Source: Pseudomonas sp. PDNC002 (GTDB lineage Bacteria > Pseudomonadota > Gammaproteobacteria > Pseudomonadales > Pseudomonadaceae). From it: a stretch of 64,000 nt of DNA. The DNA lies in NCBI RefSeq assembly GCF_016919445.1, contig NZ_CP070356.1, forward strand, positions 3,785,502 to 3,849,501, given 5' to 3'. Position 1 is the first letter of the stretch; each line of letters begins with the position of its first letter. The notes under the pieces were generated by a model. That model saw only the letters and a program-made list of their open reading frames with translations. It was not told the origin of the DNA and searched no databases. A program made the translations under genes and the position numbers. This document shows, piece after piece, positions 19,801 through 27,797 of this stretch.

Positions 19801-21409
19801 CGATAGAGACGCCGTGGCCGTAAGTCAGGCCGTGCACCTGCAAGGTGGCATGATCCAGCGCGACACTGGCGCCGTCCATGGCCCGTGCACCGGCGGCCGG
19901 GTTGGCGACGTTGCCGGCGCCGCTGACGTTGGCGCTGGAGTGGCTCAGCAGGATATGGCTGCCGCTGCCTTCGGCGCGAGCGCCGCCGACATTGGTGCCC
20001 GATACATCGAGGGTGGAGTTCGAGAGGTCGATATGGCTGCCGGAGAGGGCGTGAAGGGCGGCGGTCGTGGCGGTGCTCGTGGCGCTGCCGCTGACCGTGA
20101 TGTCCGCATCGTTCAGGGTGATCTGCGCGCCTTCCTCGCCACGCGCGGCGCTGGCGCTGCCGGCGGCGATGTCGAGGATCACGCCGTCCGCGTCGATGAC
20201 GGTGCCGGCGCCGCCAGCCAGCAGGCCGTGGCTCAAACTCAGCACTTTCTCGTCATCCACCGGGGTGGCGGCGGAGACCGCCGCGCCGCTGGTGTGAATC
20301 CGTGTATCGCCCGTCAGGTTCACCGTCGCGCCGTTGCGCGCCCAGACACCGACGGAGCCCTTGCCGGAAGTAGTGACCGAGCCGCCGTCGAGAGTGGCGC
20401 CGGCGGCGTCCACCAGAACGCCGTGGCCGTTGCCACCCGCCGTGGTGATGGCTGTGCCATGCAGGTCGGCCGAGGAGCCGCTGTCGACGCGCAGGCCGTA
20501 GGCCGATCCACCGGTGGTATCGATCGTGCCACCGGTAGCGGCCAGCGAGCTGGCGCCAGTGACCAGCACGCCATGGGCACCGCCGGTGGCGGTGCTGCGG
20601 GCGCCGATGGTGGTGACGGCGACTTCGTCCAGCCGGGCCTGTGCGCCGTTCTCCAGGGTGACGCCGGCGGCGCCCCAGGATTGCGTGCCCACTGAGCCGC
20701 GGTGCATGTCCAACTGGCCGTGGGTGACCACGATCCCGCGGTTGTTGTTGCCTTTGGCGCCACCGCCGATCAGTACCTGGGTGTCGGACAGTTGCGCTGT
20801 GCCGTTGGCGTCGACGCGCACGCCGGTAAGGTCATTGGTGGTGATCGCCACGCTGGCGGTGGTTTTCGGGTCGAGGACGATGCTGCTGTCGCTGATCGTC
20901 AGCGTATCCCCGGCACTGACGTGTGCGCCGGTCTGGCCTTTGGCAGCCGCAGCGGTGGTGGCGCTGTTCTCGATGCGCCCCTGGCTGATGCTGGCGTTGC
21001 CGCTGGTCTTCACCCCTGTTGCGTTGGCGGCGGCAAGTCTGATGGTGGGCTCGGCATGGACGCCGGCGGTGGCGATGCCGATGCCGCCGGTCGTGGTCAC
21101 GGTGATGGGCGGCGGGGCGCCGAGCAAGGCGCGGCTGGCGAACACCGCCGGTACTTCATGAGCGGCTTGCAGGGCGAGGTCGAGATAACTCGGATGGCTG
21201 GGCTCGAAAACCGCGCCGGCCTCGGACGGCAGGTTGAGGTCGTCGGTGTCTGCCTCGGTGACGGTGTCCTCGGCTTCGGCTTCGATCACCCGAAGGCTGA
21301 ACACGCTGGCAAGGATCAGGCTGATGGCCTGGGCGAGGTGGGAGCGGCGTAGCCGCATGAGGGAGGATTGCGTCGTGGAAGAAGGGGGAGTGCGGTCGAG
21401 GTCGTTCAT
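16868..21409 (-). CDS. Large AIDA/pertactin-like autotransporter
   Basis: 1513-residue type Va secreted protein. A long signal peptide (about residues 1-46: LRRSHLAQAISLILASVFSL) is followed by a passenger of about 1100 residues built from short beta-helix repeats of the form T-x-G-x-x-S-x-G-[LV]-x-A-x-x-G-[AG]-x-[AV]. Then comes a proline-aspartate linker (about 1148-1180, repeats of PVDP/KDP/SDP) and a C-terminal barrel ending YEGILGIKVKF. The passenger is rich in Ser, Thr, Gly and Ala and has no Cys, as expected for a surface adhesin. No protease triad is evident. It lies 91 nt after the REC-PAS regulator gene in the same direction, which suggests joint control. GGAG lies seven nt before the ATG at 21409. 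Confidence 0.9.
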   Translation of the reverse strand: MNDLDRTPPSSTTQSSLMRLRRSHLAQAISLILASVFSLRVIEAEAEDTVTEADTDDLNLPSEAGAVFEPSHPSYLDLALQAAHEVPAVFASRALLGAPPPITVTTTGGIGIATAGVHAEPTIRLAAANATGVKTSGNASISQGRIENSATTAAAAKGQTGAHVSAGDTLTISDSSIVLDPKTTASVAITTNDLTGVRVDANGTAQLSDTQVLIGGGAKGNNNRGIVVTHGQLDMHRGSVGTQSWGAAGVTLENGAQARLDEVAVTTIGARSTATGGAHGVLVTGASSLAATGGTIDTTGGSAYGLRVDSGSSADLHGTAITTAGGNGHGVLVDAAGATLDGGSVTTSGKGSVGVWARNGATVNLTGDTRIHTSGAAVSAATPVDDEKVLSLSHGLLAGGAGTVIDADGVILDIAAGSASAARGEEGAQITLNDADITVSGSATSTATTAALHALSGSHIDLSNSTLDVSGTNVGGARAEGSGSHILLSHSSANVSGAGNVANPAAGARAMDGASVALDHATLQVHGLTYGHGVSIEGSGSSGDIRHSTVSVDGNRSIGLNITGGATATVDASSLSVDAPPGAVGPWSPGVLVDGAGSALRMTGSDVRTTPKTSYGVQVREGADAVVSNGSITTHGNYSTALAAGSSSSAAPASTLTASNLTVTTHGNDNAMGIVADLGATVIVHGGSVTTTGNGSPVASHLTFPHALAARNPGALLVADGTSVLTQGAQAYGAAVDDGGRMQLDNLSVKTEGSYSVGLYAGIGSAKPGAVGLTASHVSVQTSGDHAAGAMVSRHYKSETATLDLSDSSIATLGASSHGLRAESGGALSATNSTVSTQGEQAVGVFANNTATAHLDGVSVNSQGSLGHGVVARQGGSVDAESVVVAAHGAQSAALYVQGTDALPGQVRMDRATLSNRDGATIATAGVADIALSHSLAGGSGQWLNVDRSVASDGSAIPDMGTGQWQGIGTSQDAAGNARLDLSSSLVSGTAKTAAGSQSDVTLRDTSLWQLTGDSNLSSLRNDASLVDFSAEGGYKRLTVNEYHGANGTLALNTYLYKDDSPSDQLVIDGGQATGESNLRIKNAGGPGALTEGNGIKVVDAVNGGTTEAEAFRLLNRVKAGPYEYTLHRASLDDSNSEAWYLRSTKDTPPVDPVDPVDPKDPSDPVDPAPHITPDDPTPPRQVPNYRAETSLYSALPAMALNYSRALVDTLHERVGEERRNDTDPLPSEDTDTYGPSLGWGRVIHQKGKDSLPGGADYDYRIQAFQVGADLYRNEDTDGSTDQAGLSLQAGRIKGSVDHTDGQGAGDDTLRSYGIGGYWTHFGPKGWYLDGVLQFNRFDMKAHTNDADSLKTRGHGITASLEAGYPFKVNRDKTLHVEPQAQLIASRLKLDDAHDDAADVRFEDVDSLTGRLGVRIDKDWFREDDEGRLHRTNVWVRPSVWHEFEGKAKTEFSSANGYIPFGTDMNGTWGELNLGVDYQLNDRTSVTGSLGYQKSFDGEGRSYEGILGIKVKF

Positions 21410-21500
21410 GATGCGGCTCCAGGAAAGTTCATGGAGCGAGCATCGGATCAGGGGCGCGGTGGTCCCATCGTGGCTGCCTGATAGCGTTGTAGTGATTTCA

Positions 21501-23189
21501 CTAGATTCGCGGTGTTCCCTTGGGAAGCTTGAGCTGGATCAAGGCGACGACCTCTTGTCGGCTGTCACTGCCGATCTGCACGGTTCCTTCGAGCAGGCGG
21601 CACAGGCGTCGGGCCAGATGGTAGCTGGCCTGCTTGTCGATCCCTTCGAGCAGCGACTCTGCGGGAGCGCCATCGACAGTCTGGAAGGTCAATTGCCAGG
21701 TGATTTCGGCGAAGGGCTGTGAGATCACTTCGGCATGCAGGGTGAGCGCAGGCAGCCCCGCTTTTTCGAAGGTGCGTACCAGTACATTGAGCAAGTGCTG
21801 GTAACGGTTCGGATCGATCCAGGCCCAGTGGTCGTCGCTGGTCGGTACGAATGCCTGGTTCGGGTGGGTTGCCTCCAGGGTCTTGCGGGTCAGACGGTTG
21901 AGTTCCTTCGAGTGGGGAATGGTCAGCACGGTCTCGCGTTCCATATCGATCAGTTCGAGCAGCACCTCGATCTTGTCGCGCATCCGCTCCAGATAAGGGG
22001 GCGCTTCTCCCAGCAGTGGGTCCTGGGGATGGCGCGTGCGGGCTGCCGACAGCAGCGTCCCCAACGCATCCAGCTCCTGCAGCAGGTCGCGGCCAGCGGA
22101 TGACAGAAACTGGCTGCGGCTGGCGAATATCGACTCCAGGTAGGCCTTGGATTCCTGCAGGTGCTCGATGTAGCGCTCGTGCTCGGTGATGTCGACGTAG
22201 GAGCACATCACGCCTAGCACCGCGCCGTCGCCGTCCTTGATCGGCACACCGATCAGCCGATAGGTTCGCCGCTCCGCATCCAGGTTACCGGCGGAGATCA
22301 GGGAAAAAGGCATGCCGCTGGCGGCGCCCTTGAGAAACTCCTGCCGGGCGCGGGCAATGTGCCCCGCTTCCGTCATGCCCAGATCGAAAATTTGCGCGCC
22401 TGGCAGGTCTGTCTTGTTCTTGTGGTGCACATCGGCGAAGCGCTGGTTGCAGGCGAGCAGCTCACCCTCGACGCTCCACAGGCTCACGGCATTGGGCAGG
22501 ATCTCCATCAACTGGATCAGATCATCCGCTCCTCCAGCCGCAGGGGAAGGCTCCTGGGCGAGATGGCTGAGTTGCTGGTTGCTCAGCAGGCCGCGGGCAT
22601 GGGCGGCGGATACCAGGTCGACCAGCGAGTCGCTCTGGGTCTTTTCCAGCAGGCGGGTCTTGTAGGTACTCACCGTGCGGTCGCTGATCGCCAGTTCCTC
22701 GGCGATGTCCTTCACCCGGTAGCCCTGCGCCAGATAGTGCAGGACCGTCAGTTCGCGCGGCGTGATGTGTTCAAGCGGCATCGTGCCGTCGCCCCATGCG
22801 TCGGGCCGCCGGGTGCGGAATACCGTGCGACCGCTGAGCACCAGCTTGACCGCTTCGTCCAGCTCGGTGGGCAGGTCGTCCTTGTGAACGAAGCCCTGGG
22901 CGCCGGCCTGCTGGCTCAGTTGCTGGTATTGCGCGCCGGACAGGTGGGTGAATACCAGCGACTTCTGCCGGGCCTTGTCGCTGCGCAGGCGGCGCAGCAG
23001 CTCCAGGCCGCCCAGGCGCGGCAGGTCGAGGTCGAGGATCAGCAGGTCCGGGTGCAGGCGCTGCACCAGGGACAGCGCGTCGCGGCCGTCATCGGTTTCG
23101 CCGATGACGTCATGTCCGGCCTGCACGAGGCGCTGGCGTAGCGCCTCGCGGATGAAGGGGTGTGGATCGGCAATGACGATGCGGCTCAT
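21501..23189 (-). CDS. Response regulator with LuxR HTH, PAS and decayed histidine-kinase module
   Basis: 562 residues with an unusual domain order. Receiver domain about 1-120: phospho-acceptor Asp53 in LLILDLDLP, Asp8, and Lys in FVHKDD. LuxR-type helix-turn-helix about 140-200 (ITPRELTVLHYLAQGYRVKDI, ISDRTVSTYKTRL). PAS domain about 220-335, with a PAC-like VMCSYVDITEHERY. The C-terminal 220 residues look like a histidine kinase that has lost its chemistry: the H-box position is Arg367 (AGRDLLQELDALG), the N-box and G-boxes are not conserved, yet the end LARRLCRLLEGTVQIGS still resembles the last ATPase segment. ATG at 23189 has AGGA upstream. Probably controls the autotransporter gene that follows. 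Confidence 0.85.
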   Translation of the reverse strand: MSRIVIADPHPFIREALRQRLVQAGHDVIGETDDGRDALSLVQRLHPDLLILDLDLPRLGGLELLRRLRSDKARQKSLVFTHLSGAQYQQLSQQAGAQGFVHKDDLPTELDEAVKLVLSGRTVFRTRRPDAWGDGTMPLEHITPRELTVLHYLAQGYRVKDIAEELAISDRTVSTYKTRLLEKTQSDSLVDLVSAAHARGLLSNQQLSHLAQEPSPAAGGADDLIQLMEILPNAVSLWSVEGELLACNQRFADVHHKNKTDLPGAQIFDLGMTEAGHIARARQEFLKGAASGMPFSLISAGNLDAERRTYRLIGVPIKDGDGAVLGVMCSYVDITEHERYIEHLQESKAYLESIFASRSQFLSSAGRDLLQELDALGTLLSAARTRHPQDPLLGEAPPYLERMRDKIEVLLELIDMERETVLTIPHSKELNRLTRKTLEATHPNQAFVPTSDDHWAWIDPNRYQHLLNVLVRTFEKAGLPALTLHAEVISQPFAEITWQLTFQTVDGAPAESLLEGIDKQASYHLARRLCRLLEGTVQIGSDSRQEVVALIQLKLPKGTPRI

Positions 23190-23236
23190 CCGTGTAGTCC
23201 TGCACTCTGGTTTCTCGCAGAGAAGGGTAGTCCAGC

Positions 23237-23740
23237 TCAGCCGGCACACCGGAGCGGAGCGAGCAGGAAAGCTGTGAGGTACAGGCCGATGCCGAAGATC
23301 AGATGGGTCAGCAGGCTGTGCAGCCTCGCCTTCGTGGGGTTGGCGCTTTTCGCGGCGGCGAGGCCGAGGCCAAGCGCAGGCTGCATGATGAAGAACGGCA
23401 GCAGCACGGTTACCAGCCCGAACAGCAGGGCGGGCAGCGGCGTGGGCTGGCACAGCCACTGGCCATCGAACATGACGAACGCCAGGGCGAAGGCGACGCC
23501 CGTCAGGTAGTGCACGATCCAGCCCAGCGCGCGCTCACCAGTGATCGGGGCGGCCTTGCCGATGGCAACGTGGTGGAACTGACCGAGTGGCATGTGGCCC
23601 ACCCAGCGCCCGACCAGGGCGTAGTCCAGCGAAGGAATGCCCAGCAGACGCTTGCGCAGGATGCTCCAGGCATCCATCAGCAAGGTGGCGCCGAGGCCGA
23701 TGGCGGCGATGTGCAGGAGGGTAACGATGGAATGGGACAT
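23237..23740 (-). CDS. DUF2938-family membrane protein
   Basis: 167 residues with four membrane helices (about 4-24, 61-80, 88-110 and 130-155). The pattern LLMDAWSILRKRLLGIPSLDYALVGRW and GWIVHYLTG is typical of DUF2938. Function unknown. Start taken at ATG 23740, which has GAGGAG upstream; the frame could extend to 23776. Its promoter carries a 19-bp-spacer MerR-type operator (23772-23802) nearly identical to the one beside the MerR gene at 59540. Confidence 0.8.
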   Translation of the reverse strand: MSHSIVTLLHIAAIGLGATLLMDAWSILRKRLLGIPSLDYALVGRWVGHMPLGQFHHVAIGKAAPITGERALGWIVHYLTGVAFALAFVMFDGQWLCQPTPLPALLFGLVTVLLPFFIMQPALGLGLAAAKSANPTKARLHSLLTHLIFGIGLYLTAFLLAPLRCAG

Positions 23741-23771
23741 GGTGGGCTCCTCGATGGCGTCGATGGAGCCC

Positions 23772-23802
23772 AGCATCCCGGTTCAAGTGGACTTGAGGTC
23801 AA
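23772..23802 (-). promoter_or_regulatory. MerR-type promoter/operator of the DUF2938 gene
   Basis: On the minus strand: -35 TTGACC, a 19-nt spacer holding the dyad TCAAGT-CC-ACTTGA, and -10 GATGCT, ending about 31 nt before the ATG. A 19-nt spacer with a central dyad is the hallmark of MerR-family activated promoters. The 23 nt at 23781-23803 match 59508-59530 at 21 positions. It overlaps the stop codon of the upstream MFS gene. Confidence 0.7.
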
Positions 23803-24995
23803 GCCCCGCTGGCGCTGCGCCGGCTCAGATTCGAGCCGATCACATAGAACACCCCGCCGCCGACGATGAAAGCGCCGAGCATGACGAACACCCAGTGCGG
23901 GGCGAACAGCGCCAGAAAGTAGCCCACCAGGATCGGCCCGAAGGCGCCGCCGAGGTTAGCCAGGTTCTGCGTGCCGTAGTACACGCCGCGCAGGTGCGGC
24001 GGGGCGATGCGGTCGATGAACATGTATTCGGCGGGGATCACGATGATTTCGCCCAGGGTGAACACCACCATTGCCAGCCCCCAGTGCACCAGGCTATGGG
24101 ACAGGCCGAAGCCGACAATGCCCAGCACGAAAAGGCCGAGGCCGACGATCAGCCAGCGCTGCAGGTGCTCGTTGCCGATGCGCTTGCCCAGCAGGTACTG
24201 CAGGGCGATCACCGTCACCGCGTTCACCCCAAGCAGCGTCTGGATCACCTGGTAGGCGTATTCCGCCGTCCCGGTGGCCACCAGGTACTGCGAGAGGTAG
24301 GCGGAGAACTGGCCGAACACCACAGCGGTGAGCACACCGCCGATGGTGAAGTACATCAGCCGGTGGTCCTTCGAAAGCACGCCCATGACCGCGAGGAAGG
24401 ACGGCGGCGCGACGCCTTCCGCGGGGCGCATGGCGCGGTCGCCGAAGCGCAGGAAGGCCAGCAGGAACAGGCTGCCCAGGCTTGCCGACACCACGAACGG
24501 CAGGTGCTGGTTCCACTGCGCCAGCGCCGCGCCGGCGAAGGGGCCGGTGGCGTAGGCGAGGTTGATCAGGGTGTAGCGGATGGAAAAGGCGCGGCCCTGT
24601 TCGCCCGCCGGTAACAGGCGGCCGAAAATGGTCTTCACCACCACGTCGGTGACCGAGTAGGCGAAGTTGAATCCCAGCAGGAAGAGGAAGAACAACCACA
24701 GCTGGGATGTCAGCAGCATGCCGGCGAAGGCCGCGACGAAGCAGGCGCCGAAGCCCAGGATCAGGCGGAAACCGGGCATGCGGTCGATCAGGAAGCCGCC
24801 GTAGAGGCTGAGCAGCGAGCCACCGAACAGGGCGCCGCCCATGATCAGGCCGATCTGGCTGACGGGCAGGTCGAAGTTCGTCGAGAGGTAGATGACCAGG
24901 TAGGGCAGGGTGATCGCCCTTCCGAGGGTCAGCAGGAACGTACCGCAGAGCAGCAGGTTGACCTGTAGCGGGTAATGTTTGAGCGCGACGAGCAT
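23799..24995 (-). CDS. MFS transporter
   Basis: 398 residues, twelve predicted membrane helices. Signature segments: GGSLLSLYGGFLIDRMPGF after TM2 and the central TDVVVKTIFGRLLPAGEQGR. The general pattern resembles drug-efflux MFS proteins of the MdtH type, but the substrate is unknown. ATG at 24995 (MLVALKHYPLQ) has GAGG six nt upstream and fits the family better than an upstream ATG at 25064. Confidence 0.8.
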   Translation of the reverse strand: MLVALKHYPLQVNLLLCGTFLLTLGRAITLPYLVIYLSTNFDLPVSQIGLIMGGALFGGSLLSLYGGFLIDRMPGFRLILGFGACFVAAFAGMLLTSQLWLFFLFLLGFNFAYSVTDVVVKTIFGRLLPAGEQGRAFSIRYTLINLAYATGPFAGAALAQWNQHLPFVVSASLGSLFLLAFLRFGDRAMRPAEGVAPPSFLAVMGVLSKDHRLMYFTIGGVLTAVVFGQFSAYLSQYLVATGTAEYAYQVIQTLLGVNAVTVIALQYLLGKRIGNEHLQRWLIVGLGLFVLGIVGFGLSHSLVHWGLAMVVFTLGEIIVIPAEYMFIDRIAPPHLRGVYYGTQNLANLGGAFGPILVGYFLALFAPHWVFVMLGAFIVGGGVFYVIGSNLSRRSASGA

Positions 24996-25104
24996 TCCTT
25001 GCCTCGGCTGTCGAAGGAGCAGGTAGGCACTCGATGCTATCAGCACCAGCTTGGTGCATGGCAAGCGCCGGAGGCTCTGGCGAACCCCCGGCGTGCCCGC
25101 TGGG

Positions 25105-25320
25105 TCAGCTGCTGCCGTGCTTGCCCTGCGCCTTCAGCTCGGCGACGGTCTTGCCGCCCACGCCCCAGCTATCGGTGGCGATTTCCTGGATCACCACGTA
25201 GGTGGTGGACGGCGGCTTGCGCAGCACGCGCTCCAGCAGTTCGGTGACGCCTTCGATGAGCTGGCGGCGTTCATCGGCGGTCACGCCTTCGTCGGTGACC
25301 TGGATATTCACGTAGGGCAT
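25105..25320 (-). CDS. 4-oxalocrotonate tautomerase-family protein
   Basis: 71 residues. After removal of Met the catalytic amino-terminal Pro is exposed (M-PYVNIQVTDEGVT), as in this superfamily. It also has the helix with ERRQLIEGVTELLERVLRK and the strand TTYVVIQEI. These enzymes move double bonds in 2-oxo acids or dehalogenate small acids. It lies 33 nt after the SDR gene, so the pair likely forms an operon opposite the LysR gene at 26221. Confidence 0.88.
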   Translation of the reverse strand: MPYVNIQVTDEGVTADERRQLIEGVTELLERVLRKPPSTTYVVIQEIATDSWGVGGKTVAELKAQGKHGSS

Positions 25321-25353
25321 TGCAGTTCTCCGTTGTTGTTCGAGGTGGGTTGC

Positions 25354-26088
25354 TTACCAGACGCCGGTGGTGGAGCCACCGTCGACGTTTAGGATGGTGC
25401 CGCTGACGAAGGTCGAGTCGGTCAGGTAGAGCACGGCATCGACGATATCCTGCGGGCTGCCGATCTCGCCACTGGGCGACAGGCCACGGAGGAACGCGCG
25501 GGTGCCTTCGTCATCGCCGTGCAGCGGAGTCTCGATGATCCCCGGCGCCACGGCGTTGACCTGCACATGGGAGGCGGCCAGCTCCAGGGCCAGCCCGCGC
25601 ACCGCGCTGTTCAGGCCGCCCTTGATCAGCACCGGCAGCAGCGCCGGCACCTTCACATTGGGCTGCATCGCGATCGACGCGGTGATGGTGACGATGTGCC
25701 CGGAGCCATTGGCCGACATGTGTTGCGCGGCGGCCTGGGACGGGTAGAAGAAGCCCATCAGGTTGGTGCCGACGATGGCGTTCACCTCTTCCTCGGTGTA
25801 ATCGGTGACCGGCTTGGGAATGAAGATTCCGGCGTTGTTGATCAGGATGTCCACCCGGCTGAAAGCCTCGATGGCCTGGGCGAACAGGCGTTTGGCGGTT
25901 TCCGCCTGGGCGATGTCGCCGGCCACGGTGAGGAAGTTGTGCGGGTTGCCCAGCTTGGCTGCGGCTTCCTGCAGGCGTGCCTCGGTGCGGGCGTTGCCGA
26001 CCACGTTGTAGCCGCGCTCCAGGTAGGCGCGGGCGATGGCGAAGCCGAGGCCGCTGGAGGCGCCGGTGACGATGACGGTCTTGCTCAT
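25354..26088 (-). CDS. Short-chain dehydrogenase/reductase lacking the catalytic Tyr
   Basis: 244 residues. Cofactor motif TGASSGLG at 8-15, NNAG at 84-87, Ser138 in TITASIA, and Lys156 (VLIKGGLNSAVRG) are kept, but the Tyr four residues before Lys is Pro152. The C-terminal FVSGTILNVDGG is typical. So this is the second SDR in the window without the proton-donor Tyr. It may be a family with a shifted acid residue or a non-classical reaction. Divergent from a LysR regulator; co-directional with a tautomerase gene. Confidence 0.85.
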   Translation of the reverse strand: MSKTVIVTGASSGLGFAIARAYLERGYNVVGNARTEARLQEAAAKLGNPHNFLTVAGDIAQAETAKRLFAQAIEAFSRVDILINNAGIFIPKPVTDYTEEEVNAIVGTNLMGFFYPSQAAAQHMSANGSGHIVTITASIAMQPNVKVPALLPVLIKGGLNSAVRGLALELAASHVQVNAVAPGIIETPLHGDDEGTRAFLRGLSPSGEIGSPQDIVDAVLYLTDSTFVSGTILNVDGGSTTGVW

Positions 26089-26187
26089 GGTGGATTCTCC
26101 GAGAGTGGGGCGGGGCGGTGTGCCCGCGTCTTGGAGGCCAATCTAGGCTGCAATCGCTGCTTGAAAAATGAGGCTGATGGCATTTGA

Positions 26188-26209
26188 ATTGATACGCCAT
26201 GTAATCAAT
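26188..26209. promoter_or_regulatory. Probable LysR binding site
   Basis: ATTGAT (26188-26193) and ATCAAT (26204-26209) form a perfect 6-bp inverted repeat with a 10-nt spacer in the SDR/LysR divergent region, a usual shape for a LysR-type recognition site. It ends 11 nt before the LysR start, so self-repression is likely. Confidence 0.5.
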
Positions 26210-26220
26210 CGAGCCGCGCC

Positions 26221-27138
26221 ATGACCCGCCATTTCGACGACCTGCAACTGGGCAGCATCGAGCTGTTCTGTCTCGCTGCGGAAACCGGCAGCTTCACCGC
26301 CGCCGCCAACGAGGCGGGGATCACTCCGGCAGCGGTCAGCCGGTCGGTTGCGCGACTGGAGGAGCGCCTGGGTGCGCGTCTGTTCATCCGTACCACGCGG
26401 CAGATGCGCCTGACCGACGATGGCCGTGCGTACTTCGAGCAATGTCGCCAGGCGCTGACCCAGTTGGTGGACGCCGAGCGCGCCGTTACCGGCGGCCAGA
26501 GCGTGGCGTCCGGTCGGCTGCGCATCAGCGTGCCGACGCCATACGCGCACTACCGGCTGTTCCCGCGGCTGCCGGAGTTCCGCCGGCGCTATCCGCAGGT
26601 ACAGGTGGACGTGCATGTCAGCAACCGCAACATCGACTTCGCCAACGAGGGCTACGACCTGGCTATCCGTGGCCGCGACCCGGCGGACTCCAGCCTGGTG
26701 GCGCGGCGCCTGGAGGACGCGGAGAACGTGGTGGTCGCCACACCCGACTACCTGGCGCGCGCCGGCACTCCGCAGACACTGGAGGATCTGGCTGGACACG
26801 ATTGCATTCAGTTCGAATTGCCCAGCACGGGGCGCTGCGTGCCCTGGTCGTTCCGGGTGAACGGCAAACCGGTGGAGATCGAAACGTCCGGCAGCTTCAC
26901 GGTGCTGGAGGATTACCTGGCCACCGCGGCCCTGGCCAAGTGCGGCGGCGGGCTGATGCAGGCGTACCGCTTCACTGTGCAGGAGGAGTTGGAGAGGGGC
27001 GATCTGGTGGAGGTGCTCAAGGACTACGGCCAGACCAGCCGGCCTTTCCTGCTGATCTACCCCCATGCGCGCCATGTGCCGTCGCGGGTGCGGGCGTTCA
27101 TCGAGTTCATGCTGGAGACGCGGCTCTGCTATTCGTAG
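26221..27138 (+). CDS. LysR-family regulator
   Basis: 305 residues. Helix-turn-helix about 13-65 (IELFCLAAETGSFTAAANEA, ITPAAVSRSVARLEERLGARLF), then the substrate-binding domain from about 93 (GRLRISVPTPYAHYRLFPRL). Divergent from the SDR–tautomerase pair and probably controls it. Its TAG stop lies inside a REP unit (27135-27158). Confidence 0.88.
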   Translation: MTRHFDDLQLGSIELFCLAAETGSFTAAANEAGITPAAVSRSVARLEERLGARLFIRTTRQMRLTDDGRAYFEQCRQALTQLVDAERAVTGGQSVASGRLRISVPTPYAHYRLFPRLPEFRRRYPQVQVDVHVSNRNIDFANEGYDLAIRGRDPADSSLVARRLEDAENVVVATPDYLARAGTPQTLEDLAGHDCIQFELPSTGRCVPWSFRVNGKPVEIETSGSFTVLEDYLATAALAKCGGGLMQAYRFTVQEELERGDLVEVLKDYGQTSRPFLLIYPHARHVPSRVRAFIEFMLETRLCYS

Positions 27139-27211
27139 GAGCGAGCTTGCTCGCGAACGGAGTTACCGGCTACGCCGATTTCAGGCGGTTCGCGAGCAGG
27201 TTCGCTCCTAC
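27135..27211. repeat. REP inverted pair overlapping a stop codon
   Basis: GTAGGAGCGAGCTTGCTCG... (27135-27158) and its inverse ending GCAGGTTCGCTCCTAC (27188-27211), 29 nt apart. Bases 27136-27138 (TAG) serve as the LysR stop codon. Confidence 0.8.
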
Positions 27212-27225
27212 GGGCAAAGGTTGGA

Positions 27226-27738
27226 TCAGGCGCGCCCCTCGGCTTTTTCGAAAAGGGTCAGCAAGTCCCGCAGCGTGCTCTCCAGGTACTCGCCGGCGCG
27301 GTACGCCGGCTTGAGCGCATCGCCACCGGCCACTACTTCCAGCGGGCGTTCGATGAAGCGCCCCACCGGTTGGAAGTCGGCATCCAGCACGAGAACGACC
27401 GGAATCAGGATGCGATCCAGCGCCATGCGTTCTCGCAGGTCGTCCTCGGCGCGCCCCTTGGTGATCACCGCCAGTTCCACGCGCGGCTGCAGGCGCTGCA
27501 GATAGTCCATCACGGTAACGTTGATCTGGCAGTCCGGGCACCACATTTCGCCGGCGATCAGCAGCCGGTAGCGGCCCTCGATGGCCTGGATGCGGCGGTG
27601 GGTGTCGGCGCTGACGGCGTCGGGCTCGGCCAGCATTTGCTGGACCTTGCGCACGCCGGCGATTTCGTCGGGCAGGCCGTGGGCGACGAAGGCGTCGAAG
27701 CCTTCGCCGATGGAGAAGAGTTCCTCATAGGAGGCCAT
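27226..27738 (-). CDS. Thioredoxin-family protein
   Basis: 170 residues, no signal peptide. A helical N-terminus (about 1-55) precedes a thioredoxin fold with Cys67-Pro-Asp-Cys70 (EMWCPDCQINVTVMD) and the cis-Pro strand segment IPVVLVLDADFQPVG. Resembles the bacillithiol-independent Thioredoxin_9 group of cytoplasmic disulphide or thiol proteins. Its partner is unknown. It is followed across 59 nt upstream by the SnoaL-like gene on the same strand. Confidence 0.75.
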   Translation of the reverse strand: MASYEELFSIGEGFDAFVAHGLPDEIAGVRKVQQMLAEPDAVSADTHRRIQAIEGRYRLLIAGEMWCPDCQINVTVMDYLQRLQPRVELAVITKGRAEDDLRERMALDRILIPVVLVLDADFQPVGRFIERPLEVVAGGDALKPAYRAGEYLESTLRDLLTLFEKAEGRA

Positions 27739-27797
27739 GGGGATTTCCTTGAAGCGGGGCGATGGCCCATCCCAGCAGAAATCCCCCCGGCGGGCAA

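Noticed and set aside
18416..20695. 759-codon open frame on the plus strand inside the autotransporter
   Set aside because: It is the mirror of the Gly/Ser/Thr-rich repeat passenger in high-GC DNA. The product is a monotonous Gly/Ala/Arg/His chain with no fold, and has no ribosome site.
23190..23459. 90-codon extension of the receiver-domain gene
   Set aside because: The receiver domain begins right at ATG 23189 with a ribosome site. The extension runs through the DUF2938 gene.
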